A DNA stretch of 64,000 bases, from the NCBI RefSeq assembly GCF_001679925.1, contig NZ_LYUZ01000024.1, forward strand, positions 38,877-102,876. The letters run 5' to 3'. Under the pieces are notes generated by a model. The model was not told the DNA's origin, made no database searches, and saw nothing but the letters and a program-made list of their open reading frames with translations. This document shows, one piece after another, positions 52,482 through 60,718 of the stretch (the stretch's first letter is position 1; each line of letters opens with the position of its first letter). The position numbers and the translations under genes were made by a program. The stretch is from Leisingera sp. JC1 (GTDB lineage: Bacteria > Pseudomonadota > Alphaproteobacteria > Rhodobacterales > Rhodobacteraceae).

Positions 52482-52880
52482 ATGCCGGCCATCAGCGTGC
52501 ATCCCGAAGGGTGGAAGCCCGCAAAAGGCTATGCCAATGGCATGGCGGCAGAAGGCCGGCAGTTGTTTGTCGGCGGCCAGATCGGCTGGACCGCGGAGCA
52601 GGTGTTTGAAGCTCGGGACTTCATCGGGCAAATGAGCCAGGCGCTGCGCAACATTCTGGAAGTCGTCCAAACGGCAGGCGGCAAAGCTGAAGATATCACC
52701 AGGCTCACCTGGTATGTGACGGACAAGGAAGAGTACCTGGCCCACCAGGCGGAGGTCGGGAAAGCCTACCGTGCGGTGATGGGCTATCACTTCCCGGCCA
52801 TGACCATGGTGGTGGTTTCAGCCTTGGTTGAGGATGAGGCCAAGGTTGAAATCGAGGCCACTGCAGTGCTGCCATCCTAA
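52482..52880 (+). CDS. RidA-family protein, second copy
   Basis: The start at ATG 52482 (132 aa) follows AAAGGAG. The YjgF fold is visible ('EGRQLFVGGQIGWTAEQVFEARDFIGQMSQALRNILEVVQTAGG', 'IEATAVLPS'). The RidA Arg105 position reads 'HFPAMTMVVV', so the imine-deaminase arginine is missing. It sits 290 bp upstream of the pyrimidine locus. RutC of the Rut uracil pathway is also a RidA-family protein, but this gene has its own terminator-separated context, so a link is only a possibility. Confidence 0.87.
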   Translation: MPAISVHPEGWKPAKGYANGMAAEGRQLFVGGQIGWTAEQVFEARDFIGQMSQALRNILEVVQTAGGKAEDITRLTWYVTDKEEYLAHQAEVGKAYRAVMGYHFPAMTMVVVSALVEDEAKVEIEATAVLPS

Positions 52881-53170
52881 GACTTTGCAGGGAGCCGGGA
52901 CAGTGCTTTCAAGGTGCTGAATTGCTGCCATAGGGCCAGACCAAAGATGCCATTTTGGGGTGAAAGCCGAAGTTTCGGCGCGTCTTGAATGGGGCGCAGG
53001 CGCAATCCAGCCGAAAACAGTTCCGGCATAATCTCGCTTTTTCAATCTGTTGCGTGCCGTTCCTCCGGGAGCGGCATTTTTTTTGCCCGCGGCAAAATTT
53101 TACCAGTTGATAAAAAATCAGACTGTGGCACTCTGATATCAAGAACAACAGAAAATCAGGGAGACACCCA
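52881..53170. other. Promoter region upstream of preT
   Basis: No gene was found in the 290 bp after ridA. The last 110 bp are AT-rich and contain the degenerate RutR box; the rest has no recognisable motif. Confidence 0.5.
53099..53114. promoter_or_regulatory. Degenerate RutR box upstream of preT
   Basis: TTTACCAGTTGATAAA matches 11 of the 14 defined bases of TTGACCAnnTGGTCAA and lies 57 bp before the preT ATG. With the perfect copy beside rutR it indicates control of preTA by RutR. Confidence 0.65.
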
Positions 53171-54505
53171 ATGGCGACCAGCCATCAGGCATCCGGTATT
53201 CAGGCAGCGCGGCTTGACGCTGCCGGCATTGCCGAGAATTTCTCGGACCTGCATCCAGCCTATGACGCGCATGAAGCAGCCGTGGCGGCGGACCGCTGCT
53301 ATTTCTGCTATGATGCGCCCTGCATGACAGCCTGTCCGACCAGCATCGACATTCCCCAGTTCATCCGGGAGATCCAGGCAGGCCACCCCGAAAGCGCGGC
53401 CAGGACCATTCTGGAGCAGAACATTCTCGGCGGCATGTGCGCCCGGGTCTGTCCGACAGAAACGCTCTGCGAAGAGGCTTGCGTGCGCGAAACCGCCGAG
53501 GGCAAGCCGGTCGAGATCGGCCGCCTGCAGCGTTATGCCACCGACACGCTGATGGAAAAGGGGGCGCATCCCTTCACCCGTGCGGCCTCCACCGGCAAAA
53601 AAGTTGCCGTGGTTGGCGCCGGTCCCGCGGGCCTGGCCGCCGCGCACCGTCTGGCGATGCTGGGCCACGATGTGGTGGTCTACGATGCCAAGTCCAAGGC
53701 GGGCGGCCTCAATGAATTCGGTATCGCCGCCTATAAATCGACCAATGATTTTGCCGCGCGCGAGGTTGACTGGCTGCTGCAAATCGGCGGCATCACAATG
53801 GATTATGGCAAGAAGCTGGGCGCGGAACTGTCGCTGGACGGGCTGACTTCCGGCTATGACGCGGTGTTCCTGTCCATCGGCCTGGCCGGCGTCAACGCCT
53901 TGCGTGCGCCGGGCGAGGACAAGGACGGCGTGCGCGACGCGGTGGAGTTCATCGCCGAATTGCGCCAGGCCGAAGATCTGACGGCGCTGCCGGTGGGCCG
54001 CAATGTGGTGGTGATCGGCGGTGGCATGACGGCAGTGGACGCCGCGGTGCAGTCCAAGCTGCTGGGTGCCGAAAACGTGACCATCGCCTACCGCCGCAGC
54101 CGTGAGGAAATGGGCGCGAGCCGCTTTGAGCAGGATCTGGCAGCCTCCAAAGGCGTCAAGCTGATGTTCAACGTCATGCCCAAAGCGGTGCTTGGCAACG
54201 GGTCGGCGGCAGAGATCGAACTGGAGTATACTCAGGTCGCAGACGGCAAGGTGTCTGGCACCGGCGAGACCGTGCGTTTGGCCGCGGACCAGGTGTTCAA
54301 GGCGATCGGGCAGACGCTGGCAGGCCAGCCCGATGCGCTGGAGCTAGAGGGCCGCAAAATCAAGGTCAGTGACACGGGCCGCACCTCGATGGCCGGTGTC
54401 TGGGCCGGAGGCGACTGCGCCTCTGGCGGCGAGGACCTCACCGTGACCGCCGTGGCCGAGGGCCGCGATGCTGCAATGGACATTCACTCCAGCCTGATGG
54501 GCTGA
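53171..54505 (+). CDS. preT: NAD-dependent dihydropyrimidine dehydrogenase, subunit PreT
   Basis: A 444-residue flavoprotein of the GltD/PreT type. The N-terminal cysteine-rich Fe-S domain (Cys43, Cys46, Cys51, Cys55 and Cys90-Cys104) is followed by two dinucleotide folds ('VVGAGPAGLAAAHRLAMLG' at about 147 and 'VIGGGMTAVDAAVQSKLLG' at about 276). It passes electrons from NADH to PreA, which reduces uracil and thymine to dihydro forms. The AGGGAGACACCCA site precedes the ATG. Pairing with preA distinguishes it from glutamate synthase subunits. Confidence 0.94.
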   Translation: MATSHQASGIQAARLDAAGIAENFSDLHPAYDAHEAAVAADRCYFCYDAPCMTACPTSIDIPQFIREIQAGHPESAARTILEQNILGGMCARVCPTETLCEEACVRETAEGKPVEIGRLQRYATDTLMEKGAHPFTRAASTGKKVAVVGAGPAGLAAAHRLAMLGHDVVVYDAKSKAGGLNEFGIAAYKSTNDFAAREVDWLLQIGGITMDYGKKLGAELSLDGLTSGYDAVFLSIGLAGVNALRAPGEDKDGVRDAVEFIAELRQAEDLTALPVGRNVVVIGGGMTAVDAAVQSKLLGAENVTIAYRRSREEMGASRFEQDLAASKGVKLMFNVMPKAVLGNGSAAEIELEYTQVADGKVSGTGETVRLAADQVFKAIGQTLAGQPDALELEGRKIKVSDTGRTSMAGVWAGGDCASGGEDLTVTAVAEGRDAAMDIHSSLMG

Positions 54506-54513
54506 GCCAGTTC

Positions 54514-54534
54514 GGGTGCAGTTCTTCTGCATCC
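54514..54534 (+). repeat. Hairpin in the preT-preA intercistronic gap
   Basis: An 8-bp stem (one G-T pair) with a TTCTT loop lies between preT and preA. No T-run follows, so it is more likely an mRNA-stability or translation element than a terminator. Confidence 0.45.
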
Positions 54535-54560
54535 AAGCTAGCCTTAAGAGGAGAGATCAA

Positions 54561-55865
54561 ATGGCTGATCTGACAACAGAATTTCTGGGGATTAAATCCC
54601 CCAACCCGTTCTGGCTGGCTTCCGCGCCGCCGACCGACAAGGAATACAACGTCCGCCGCGCCTTTGAGGCCGGATGGGGCGGCGTGGTCTGGAAGACCCT
54701 TGGTTCCGAAGGCCCGCCGGTGGTCAATGTGAACGGCCCGCGATACGGCGCAATCTGGGGCGCCGACCGCCGCCTTCTGGGTCTTAACAACATCGAGTTG
54801 ATCACCGACCGGCCGCTGCAGACCAACTTGGAGGAAATCACCCGCGTCAAGAAGGACTACCCGGACCGCGCCGTGATCGTGTCGATCATGGTGCCCTGCG
54901 AGGAGCAGGCCTGGAAAGACATCCTGCCGCAGGTTGAGGCAACCGGCGCCGACGGGATCGAGCTGAACTTCGGCTGCCCGCATGGCATGGCCGAGCGCGG
55001 CATGGGCTCCGCCGTGGGGCAGGTGCCGGAATACATCCAGATGGTCACCGAGTGGTGCAAGAAATACTACTCCAAGCCGGTGATCGTGAAGCTGACGCCG
55101 AATATCACAGACATCCGCAACCCGGCCCGCGCGGCCAATGCGGGCAATGCAGATGCGGTCAGCCTGATCAACACCATCAACTCGATCACCTCGGTGGATC
55201 TCGACAGCATGGCGCCGGAGCCGACCATCGGCGGCAAGGGCACCCATGGCGGCTATTGCGGCCCGGCGGTGAAGCCGATTGCGCTGAACATGGTGGCGGA
55301 AATTGCCCGCGACCCGCAGACCCGCGGCCTGCCGATATCGGCCATCGGCGGCGTCACCACTTGGCGCGACGCGGCGGAATTCATGGCAATGGGGGCCGGC
55401 AACGTGCAGGTCTGCACTGCGGCGATGACCTATGGCTTCAACGTGGTGAAGGAAATGATCTCGGGCCTGTCCACTTGGATGGACGAGAAGGGCTACACCT
55501 CCACCCAGGACTTCATCGGCATGGCGGTTCCGAATGTGACCGACTGGCAGTATCTGGACCTGAACTATGTGACCAAGGCCAAGATCAGCCAGGACGATTG
55601 CATCAAATGCGGCCGCTGCTATGCGGCGTGCGAGGACACTTCGCACCAGGCGATTGCGATGAGCGAGGACCGGGTGTTCACGGTGAAGGACGACGAATGC
55701 GTCGCCTGCAACCTCTGTGTGAACGTCTGCCCGGTCGAAAATTGCATCACAATGGTCGAGGTTCCCGCTGGCCAGATCGACGAGCGCACTGGTGAGGTGG
55801 TTTCAGGCGACTATGCGAACTGGACCACGCATCCGAACAATCCGTCGGCAACAGCTGCGGAATAA
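54561..55865 (+). CDS. preA: NAD-dependent dihydropyrimidine dehydrogenase, subunit PreA
   Basis: The start at ATG 54561 (434 aa) has AGAGGAGAG upstream. A dihydroorotate-dehydrogenase-like FMN barrel (about 1-330) includes 'LNFGCPHGM', 'NTINSI' and the active-site loop 'GTHGGYCGPAVKPIALNM' with the catalytic Cys. The C-terminal bacterial-ferredoxin domain has two [4Fe-4S] motifs ('CIKCGRCYAAC' and 'CVACNLCVNVCPVENC'). PreTA together do the work of mammalian DPD, the first step of reductive uracil and thymine breakdown. Confidence 0.96.
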   Translation: MADLTTEFLGIKSPNPFWLASAPPTDKEYNVRRAFEAGWGGVVWKTLGSEGPPVVNVNGPRYGAIWGADRRLLGLNNIELITDRPLQTNLEEITRVKKDYPDRAVIVSIMVPCEEQAWKDILPQVEATGADGIELNFGCPHGMAERGMGSAVGQVPEYIQMVTEWCKKYYSKPVIVKLTPNITDIRNPARAANAGNADAVSLINTINSITSVDLDSMAPEPTIGGKGTHGGYCGPAVKPIALNMVAEIARDPQTRGLPISAIGGVTTWRDAAEFMAMGAGNVQVCTAAMTYGFNVVKEMISGLSTWMDEKGYTSTQDFIGMAVPNVTDWQYLDLNYVTKAKISQDDCIKCGRCYAACEDTSHQAIAMSEDRVFTVKDDECVACNLCVNVCPVENCITMVEVPAGQIDERTGEVVSGDYANWTTHPNNPSATAAE

Positions 55866-55871
55866 CTGAAA

Positions 55872-55889
55872 CGCGCCCAAGCGGGCGCG
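55872..55889. repeat. Hairpin CGCGCCC-AAGC-GGGCGCG
   Basis: A perfect 7-bp stem with a 4-base loop lies 7 bp after preA, just before the canonical terminator. It may act as a transcription pause or mRNA 3' protection. Confidence 0.5.
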
Positions 55890-55910
55890 CTGTCTCCCCG
55901 TTGACTTTGC

Positions 55911-55937
55911 GCCCCGGCTTTTTGGCCGGGGTTTTTT
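55911..55937 (+). terminator. Rho-independent terminator after preTA
   Basis: The stem CCCCGGC / GCCGGGG with loop TTTTTG is followed by TTTTTTG. It closes the preTA operon, so the downstream catabolic genes are read from other promoters. Confidence 0.92.
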
Positions 55938-55999
55938 GTTGGAATTGGTTCCGGCGCAGGCAGGTAGGCTGTCCAGCGGAATTGCTGCGGTCGGTTGCT

Positions 56000-56614
56000 T
56001 CAGCTTTTCGGCGTAAGCATGCGACGGTACAGGGTTTCCAGGTACTGCGGCGCGGCGTCAAAAGGGTCTTCGTCCCCCATCAAGGTCCGGACCTGGGCGT
56101 CAAAATCCGCATAATGCTGGGTAAGCGACCAGATCGAAAACAAGAGATGCTTAGGGTGCGCGCGGTTGATCCGGCCTGCATCCATCCACCCCTGCAGCAG
56201 TTGCGCCTTTTCCTCGACTAGGACATTCAAATCCGCCGCGATCACGTCATGCAGCCTAGGCGCGCCCTGAACGATTTCATTGGCATACAGCCGGCTTTCC
56301 CGCGGGAAATCGCGGCTCATCTGCAGCTTTCGCTGCACATAGGCGAGGATTTCTTCGAGAGGTTCCCCCTCCGGGTCCAGCGCACGCAGCGGGTCCAGCC
56401 AGGTGTCCAGCAGCCCTGCCATCAGCTCGTTGAAAATAGCTTCCTTGGAGGGGAAGTAATAGAGCAGGTTCGGCTTACTGAGCCCAGCTGCCTTGGCGAT
56501 CTGGTCCACGGTGGAGCCGCGGAAGCCGTGGCTGGAGAAAACATCCAGCGCGGCCTCCAGAATGGCGGCGCGATTCTTTCTCTGAATGCGGGTGGGCGCG
56601 CGGTCTGCGGGCAT
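56000..56614 (-). CDS. rutR: TetR-family pyrimidine regulator RutR
   Basis: The start at ATG 56614 (204 aa). The N-terminal TetR helix-turn-helix is 'ILEAALDVFSSHGFRGSTVDQIAKAAGLSKPNLLYYFPSKEAIFNELM', nearly the RutR pattern. The ligand domain contains the RutR-type 'SRLYANEIVQGAP' and 'HLLFSIWSLTQHYADF' segments. RutR dimers release DNA when uracil or thymine binds. The gene is divergent from the beta-ureidopropionase gene, and a perfect RutR operator lies between them. Confidence 0.93.
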   Translation of the reverse strand: MPADRAPTRIQRKNRAAILEAALDVFSSHGFRGSTVDQIAKAAGLSKPNLLYYFPSKEAIFNELMAGLLDTWLDPLRALDPEGEPLEEILAYVQRKLQMSRDFPRESRLYANEIVQGAPRLHDVIAADLNVLVEEKAQLLQGWMDAGRINRAHPKHLLFSIWSLTQHYADFDAQVRTLMGDEDPFDAAPQYLETLYRRMLTPKS

Positions 56615-56748
56615 GTCCGTCCTTGTCTGTTTTTGCCGCAGCCGCCAGGGGACGCGCGGAATTTCACCTATTTCCGGCAAAAGCACCGATTTTTTCAAGT
56701 GCCACGCGGCAATTTCTTGACTGGTGGTGAACCCGTGATAGCGTGAGT

Positions 56749-56764
56749 TTGACCAGTTGGTCAA
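56749..56764. promoter_or_regulatory. RutR box, perfect match
   Basis: TTGACCAGTTGGTCAA matches the E. coli RutR consensus TTGACCAnnTGGTCAA at all 14 defined bases; the palindrome extends one base on each side. It is 135 bp from the rutR start and 118 bp from the hydrolase start, and can control both. Confidence 0.93.
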
Positions 56765-56881
56765 ATCAAGGCTCGGCACGCAACAGACTGAGCGTTGATG
56801 AGACCAGCACGCATAAGCCACCTAACACGGCGCCAAGCCGGAAAGCCTGCAAAGACGGGCGCACAGGGAAGGAAGCTCTTG

Positions 56882-58132
56882 ATGACGTCGCTTGGACAGA
56901 ATCTGAAAATTGATGGTGACAGGCTGTGGGACAGCCTGATGGAGATGGCCAAGATTGGGCCTGGCGTGGCGGGCGGCAACAACCGTCAGACGCTGACCGA
57001 TGAAGACGGCGAAGGCCGTGCGCTGTTTCAGAAATGGTTCGAAGACGCCGGCTGCACCATGGGGCTGGACCAGATGGGCAACATGTTTGCGGTGCGCGCG
57101 GGCACCGACCCCGACGCGCTGCCGGTTTATGTTGGTTCGCATCTGGATACCCAGCCGACCGGCGGTAAGTACGATGGCGTGCTGGGGGTGTTGGCGGGGC
57201 TGGAATTGATCCGCTCGCTCAACGATATGAACATCAAAACTAAGCATCCGATTGTAGCCACCAACTTCACCAATGAGGAAGGCACACGCTACGCGCCTGC
57301 GATGCTGTCTTCGGGTGTTTTTGCAGGCATTCACACCCAGGACTGGGCATATGAGCGTGAAGACGCGGAGGGGAAGAAGTTCGGCGATGAGCTGAAGCGT
57401 ATCGGCTGGCGCGGCGAGGAGGAGACCGGCGCCCGCAAGATGCATGCCTTCTTTGAACTGCACATCGAGCAGGGTCCGATCCTGGAGGCCGAGGGCAAGG
57501 ACATTGGCGTGGTGACCCACGGCCAGGGCCTCAGCTGGACGCAGGTGACGATCACCGGCAAGGATGCCCATACCGGCTCCACCCCGATGCCGATGCGCCG
57601 CAATGCGGGCCTTGCGATGGCGCGTATCCTGGAGCAGGTGGACGAGATCGCCTGGAGCCACGCGCCCCATGCGGTTGGTGCCGCGGGCCATATCGACGTC
57701 TACCCTAACTCACGCAACGTGATTCCGGGCAAGGTGGTCTTTACCGTCGACTTCCGCAGCCCGGAGCTGGATGTGATCACCGACATGGAAAACCGCCTGC
57801 GCGAGCAGGGTTCCAAGATCGCTGAGAAGATGGGGGTGGAGATCGCATTCGAGAAGGTCGGCGGCTTCGACCCTGTGGCCTTTGACGAGGGCTGTGTCAG
57901 CGCAGTGCGCAGCGCGGCAGACCGGCTGGGCTATTCGCATCTCGATATCATCTCCGGCGCCGGTCACGACGCCTGCTGGATCAATAGGGTGGCGCCCACC
58001 GCGATGGTGATGTGCCCTTGCGTTGACGGGCTCAGCCACAACGAGGCCGAGGAAATCAGCAAGGAATGGGCCGAGGCGGGCGCCAATGTTCTGTTCCATG
58101 CGGTGGTCGAGACAGCGGAGATCGTTGAATAG
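56882..58132 (+). CDS. N-carbamoyl-beta-alanine amidohydrolase (beta-ureidopropionase), M20 family
   Basis: The start at ATG 56882 (416 aa) has GGAAGG upstream. The di-zinc M20 hydrolase motifs are His87 in 'VGSHLDTQPTGG', Asp98 in 'KYDGVLGVL', the Glu132-Glu133 pair in 'TNEEGTRYAP', His194 in 'HIEQGPILE' and 'SGAGHDACW'. The family also contains allantoate and L-carbamoylase enzymes. The neighbouring dihydropyrimidinase and PreTA favour beta-ureidopropionase, which releases beta-alanine, CO2 and ammonia. It is the first gene of the rightward operon and is under RutR. Confidence 0.92.
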   Translation: MTSLGQNLKIDGDRLWDSLMEMAKIGPGVAGGNNRQTLTDEDGEGRALFQKWFEDAGCTMGLDQMGNMFAVRAGTDPDALPVYVGSHLDTQPTGGKYDGVLGVLAGLELIRSLNDMNIKTKHPIVATNFTNEEGTRYAPAMLSSGVFAGIHTQDWAYEREDAEGKKFGDELKRIGWRGEEETGARKMHAFFELHIEQGPILEAEGKDIGVVTHGQGLSWTQVTITGKDAHTGSTPMPMRRNAGLAMARILEQVDEIAWSHAPHAVGAAGHIDVYPNSRNVIPGKVVFTVDFRSPELDVITDMENRLREQGSKIAEKMGVEIAFEKVGGFDPVAFDEGCVSAVRSAADRLGYSHLDIISGAGHDACWINRVAPTAMVMCPCVDGLSHNEAEEISKEWAEAGANVLFHAVVETAEIVE

Positions 58133-58190
58133 GGGCGCTGCCCCCGCGGCCCCTAGGGCCGCTCCACCGGAGTATTTCCGGCAAGATGAA
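58133..58190. repeat. Rhodobacteraceae-type intergenic GC element
   Basis: The GGGGCGCTGCCCCCGCGGCC stretch with downstream ACCGGAGTATTT and CAAGATGAA resembles a short repeat family often seen between genes in Rhodobacteraceae. It lies in the gap between the two hydrolase genes. Only one clear copy is in the window, so the repeat status relies on recollection. Confidence 0.4.
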
Positions 58191-58264
58191 TGAGAAGCTG
58201 CGCCAGACAGCGGAAGAGACAAGTGGAGGCGTTAAAATACGCCCCGATTCAGGGAGTTGTAACC

Positions 58265-59719
58265 ATGAGTAAAGTCATCCGGAACGGCACCATCGTGACC
58301 GCCGATCTGACCTACAAGTCCGATGTGCTGATCGAAAACGGGGTGATTACCCAGATCGGCCCGAACCTGAAAGGCGATGAAGAACTGGACGCCACCGGCT
58401 GTTATGTGATGCCGGGCGGGATTGATCCGCACACCCACTTGGAGATGCCCTTCATGGGCACCTACAGCTCGGACGATTTCGAGAGCGGCACCCGCGCCGG
58501 GCTGGCGGGCGGCACCACCATGGTAGTGGATTTTGCACTGCCCAATCCGGGTGAGAGCCTGCTGGACGCGCTGAAGCGCTGGGACAACAAATCGACCCGC
58601 GCCAACTGCGATTACTCTTTCCACATGGCAGTCACCTGGTGGGGCGAGCAGGTCTTTGACGACATCAAGACCGTGATCCAGGAGCGCGGCATTAACACCT
58701 TCAAGCACTTCATGGCCTACAAGGGGGCGCTGATGGTGAATGATGATGAGCTCTACGCCTCTTTCCAGCGGCTGGCGGAGCTGGGCGGCATCGCTATGGT
58801 GCATGCTGAAAACGGCGACGTGGTGGCAGAACTGTCCGCTAAGCTCTTGGCACAAGGTAATAATGGCCCTGAAGCACACGCCTATTCCCGCCCGCCGCAG
58901 GTGGAGGGTGAGGCGACCAATCGCGCCATCATGATCGCCGATATGGCAGGCGTGCCGCTCTATGTGGTACATACCTCCTGCGAGGACAGCCACGAGGCCA
59001 TCCGCCGCGCCCGGATGCAGGGCAAGCGGGTCTGGGGGGAGCCGCTGATCCAGCATCTGACACTGGATGAGAGCGAATACTTCAACAAGGACTGGGACCA
59101 CGCCGCCCGCCGGGTGATGTCGCCGCCGTTCCGCAACAAGCAACATCAGGACAGCCTTTGGGCCGGTTTGCAGTCGGGCTCGCTGTCTGTGGTGGCAACG
59201 GACCACTGCGCCTTTACCACCGAGCAAAAGCGTTATGGGGTTGGCGATTTCACCAAGATTCCGAACGGCACCGGCGGCCTGGAGGACCGGATGCCGATGC
59301 TGTGGACCCACGGTGTGGAAACAGGCCGGATCACGCCGAATGAATTTGTGGCGGTCACTTCGACAAATATCGCCAAGATATTGAATTGTTACCCGAAAAA
59401 GGGTGCGGTTCTGGTTGGCGCGGATGCCGATCTGGTGGTCTGGGATCCGGAAAAACGCAAGACGATTTCGGCCGGAACTCAGCAATCCTCGATCGACTAC
59501 AATGTGTTCGAGGGCCATGAGGTGAAAGGCCTGCCGCGCTTTACCCTGACCCGCGGCCATGTGGCGGTGCATGACGGTGAGATCCGCTGCCAGGAGGGCC
59601 ACGGCAAGTTCGTCTCGCGGGAGGCCAACACCACGGTGAACAAGGCGCTGTCGACCTGGAAAGAGCTGACCGCGCCGCGTCCGGTGGAGCGCACCGGCAT
59701 CCCGGCGACAGGCGTGTAA
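58265..59719 (+). CDS. hydA: Dihydropyrimidinase
   Basis: The start at ATG 58265 (484 aa) has GGGAG upstream. The amidohydrolase-fold enzyme has metal ligands His56 and His58 ('DPHTHLEMPF'), the carbamylated lysine Lys153 in 'FMAYKGAL', and later 'VVHTSCEDSHEAIRRAR' and 'VVATDHCAF' with the metal-binding Asp. It opens dihydrouracil to N-carbamoyl-beta-alanine, the second step after PreTA. D-hydantoinase activity is common in the family. It is 132 bp after the beta-ureidopropionase gene. Confidence 0.95.
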   Translation: MSKVIRNGTIVTADLTYKSDVLIENGVITQIGPNLKGDEELDATGCYVMPGGIDPHTHLEMPFMGTYSSDDFESGTRAGLAGGTTMVVDFALPNPGESLLDALKRWDNKSTRANCDYSFHMAVTWWGEQVFDDIKTVIQERGINTFKHFMAYKGALMVNDDELYASFQRLAELGGIAMVHAENGDVVAELSAKLLAQGNNGPEAHAYSRPPQVEGEATNRAIMIADMAGVPLYVVHTSCEDSHEAIRRARMQGKRVWGEPLIQHLTLDESEYFNKDWDHAARRVMSPPFRNKQHQDSLWAGLQSGSLSVVATDHCAFTTEQKRYGVGDFTKIPNGTGGLEDRMPMLWTHGVETGRITPNEFVAVTSTNIAKILNCYPKKGAVLVGADADLVVWDPEKRKTISAGTQQSSIDYNVFEGHEVKGLPRFTLTRGHVAVHDGEIRCQEGHGKFVSREANTTVNKALSTWKELTAPRPVERTGIPATGV

Positions 59720-59779
59720 ATCAGGAACGGGCTGCCAGTAGTGGCGGCCCGTTTTCCTGTGTGAAATCAAGGCGAAGAT

Positions 59780-60619
59780 ATGAATATGGAAACGACCACC
59801 CAGGCTATCCATCCCGAGGCCGCCGCTTCCGCTACAGTTCCTGCGAATTGCGTGATCGAGGCCCGGAACCTGGACCTGACATTCCAGACCAACGACGGAC
59901 CGGTGCACGCGCTGAAGGATGTGAGCCTGGAGATCAAGAAGGGCGACTTTGTCTCCTTCATCGGCCCCTCCGGCTGCGGCAAGACCACCTTCCTGCGCTG
60001 TATCGCGGCGCTGGAAACACCCACCGGAGGCAGCCTGTCCGTGAATGGCATGACGCCGGATGAGGCACGGCGTAACCGGGCCTATGGCTATGTGTTCCAA
60101 GCCGCGGGTCTGTACCCCTGGCGCACCATTGCCAAGAACATCAAACTGCCGCTGGAGATCATGGGATATTCCAAGGCCGAGCAGGAGAAGCGCGTCAACC
60201 AGGTCCTGGAACTTGTTGAATTATCAGGATTTGGCGGCAAGTTCCCCTGGCAGCTGTCCGGCGGGATGCAGCAGCGCGCCTCCATCGCGCGGGCGTTGGC
60301 GTTTGATGCCGACATCCTGCTGATGGACGAGCCCTTCGGGGCGCTGGATGAGATCGTGCGCGACCATCTGAACGAGCAGCTGCTGAAGCTGTGGGCACGG
60401 ACCAACAAGACCATCGGCTTTGTCACCCACTCGATCCCTGAGGCGGTGTATCTGTCCACCAAGATCGTGGTGATGTCGCCGCGGCCGGGACGGATTCATG
60501 ACGTGATTGACAGCACGCTGCCCAAGGAGCGGCCGCTGGATATCCGCGACAGCCCGGAGTTCATCGAGATCGCCCACCGGGTGCGCGAGGGCCTGCGGGC
60601 GGGGCATGGCGATGACTGA
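59780..60619 (+). CDS. ABC transporter ATPase (NMT1/THI5-type importer)
   Basis: The 279-residue protein has Walker A 'IGPSGCGKTT' (about 61-70), signature 'LSGGMQQRASIARAL', Walker B 'ILLMDEPFGALDE' and the H-loop 'GFVTHSIPEA', all as in the nitrate/sulfonate/taurine and thiamine-precursor importer ATPases. It is 60 bp after dihydropyrimidinase and upstream of two permeases, so it probably energises uptake of a pyrimidine or its breakdown products. The N-terminal about 25 residues are variable. Confidence 0.94.
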   Translation: MNMETTTQAIHPEAAASATVPANCVIEARNLDLTFQTNDGPVHALKDVSLEIKKGDFVSFIGPSGCGKTTFLRCIAALETPTGGSLSVNGMTPDEARRNRAYGYVFQAAGLYPWRTIAKNIKLPLEIMGYSKAEQEKRVNQVLELVELSGFGGKFPWQLSGGMQQRASIARALAFDADILLMDEPFGALDEIVRDHLNEQLLKLWARTNKTIGFVTHSIPEAVYLSTKIVVMSPRPGRIHDVIDSTLPKERPLDIRDSPEFIEIAHRVREGLRAGHGDD

Positions 60620-60659
60620 GTTGGCCAGCCGGACCCGCCGGAATTGGGGGGTGACACGC

Positions 60660-60688
60660 GTGCACCCCCTGTGCACCCCCTGTGCACC
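60660..60688. repeat. 11-bp tandem repeat GTGCACCCCCT before the first permease
   Basis: Two perfect copies and a third 7-base partial copy (GTGCACC) lie in the 99-bp gap between the ATPase and first permease genes, in a stretch that lacks codon bias. It is unusual for an intra-operon gap and could be a slippage site. Confidence 0.7.
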
Positions 60689-60718
60689 GGACGGCAGACA
60701 AACGGGGAGGGCGGAGTC

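Noticed and set aside
58232-60100. 622-codon minus-strand frame opposite dihydropyrimidinase
   Set aside because: It is the shadow of hydA and the ABC ATPase gene, with His/Arg/Gln-rich composition and no recognisable domain.
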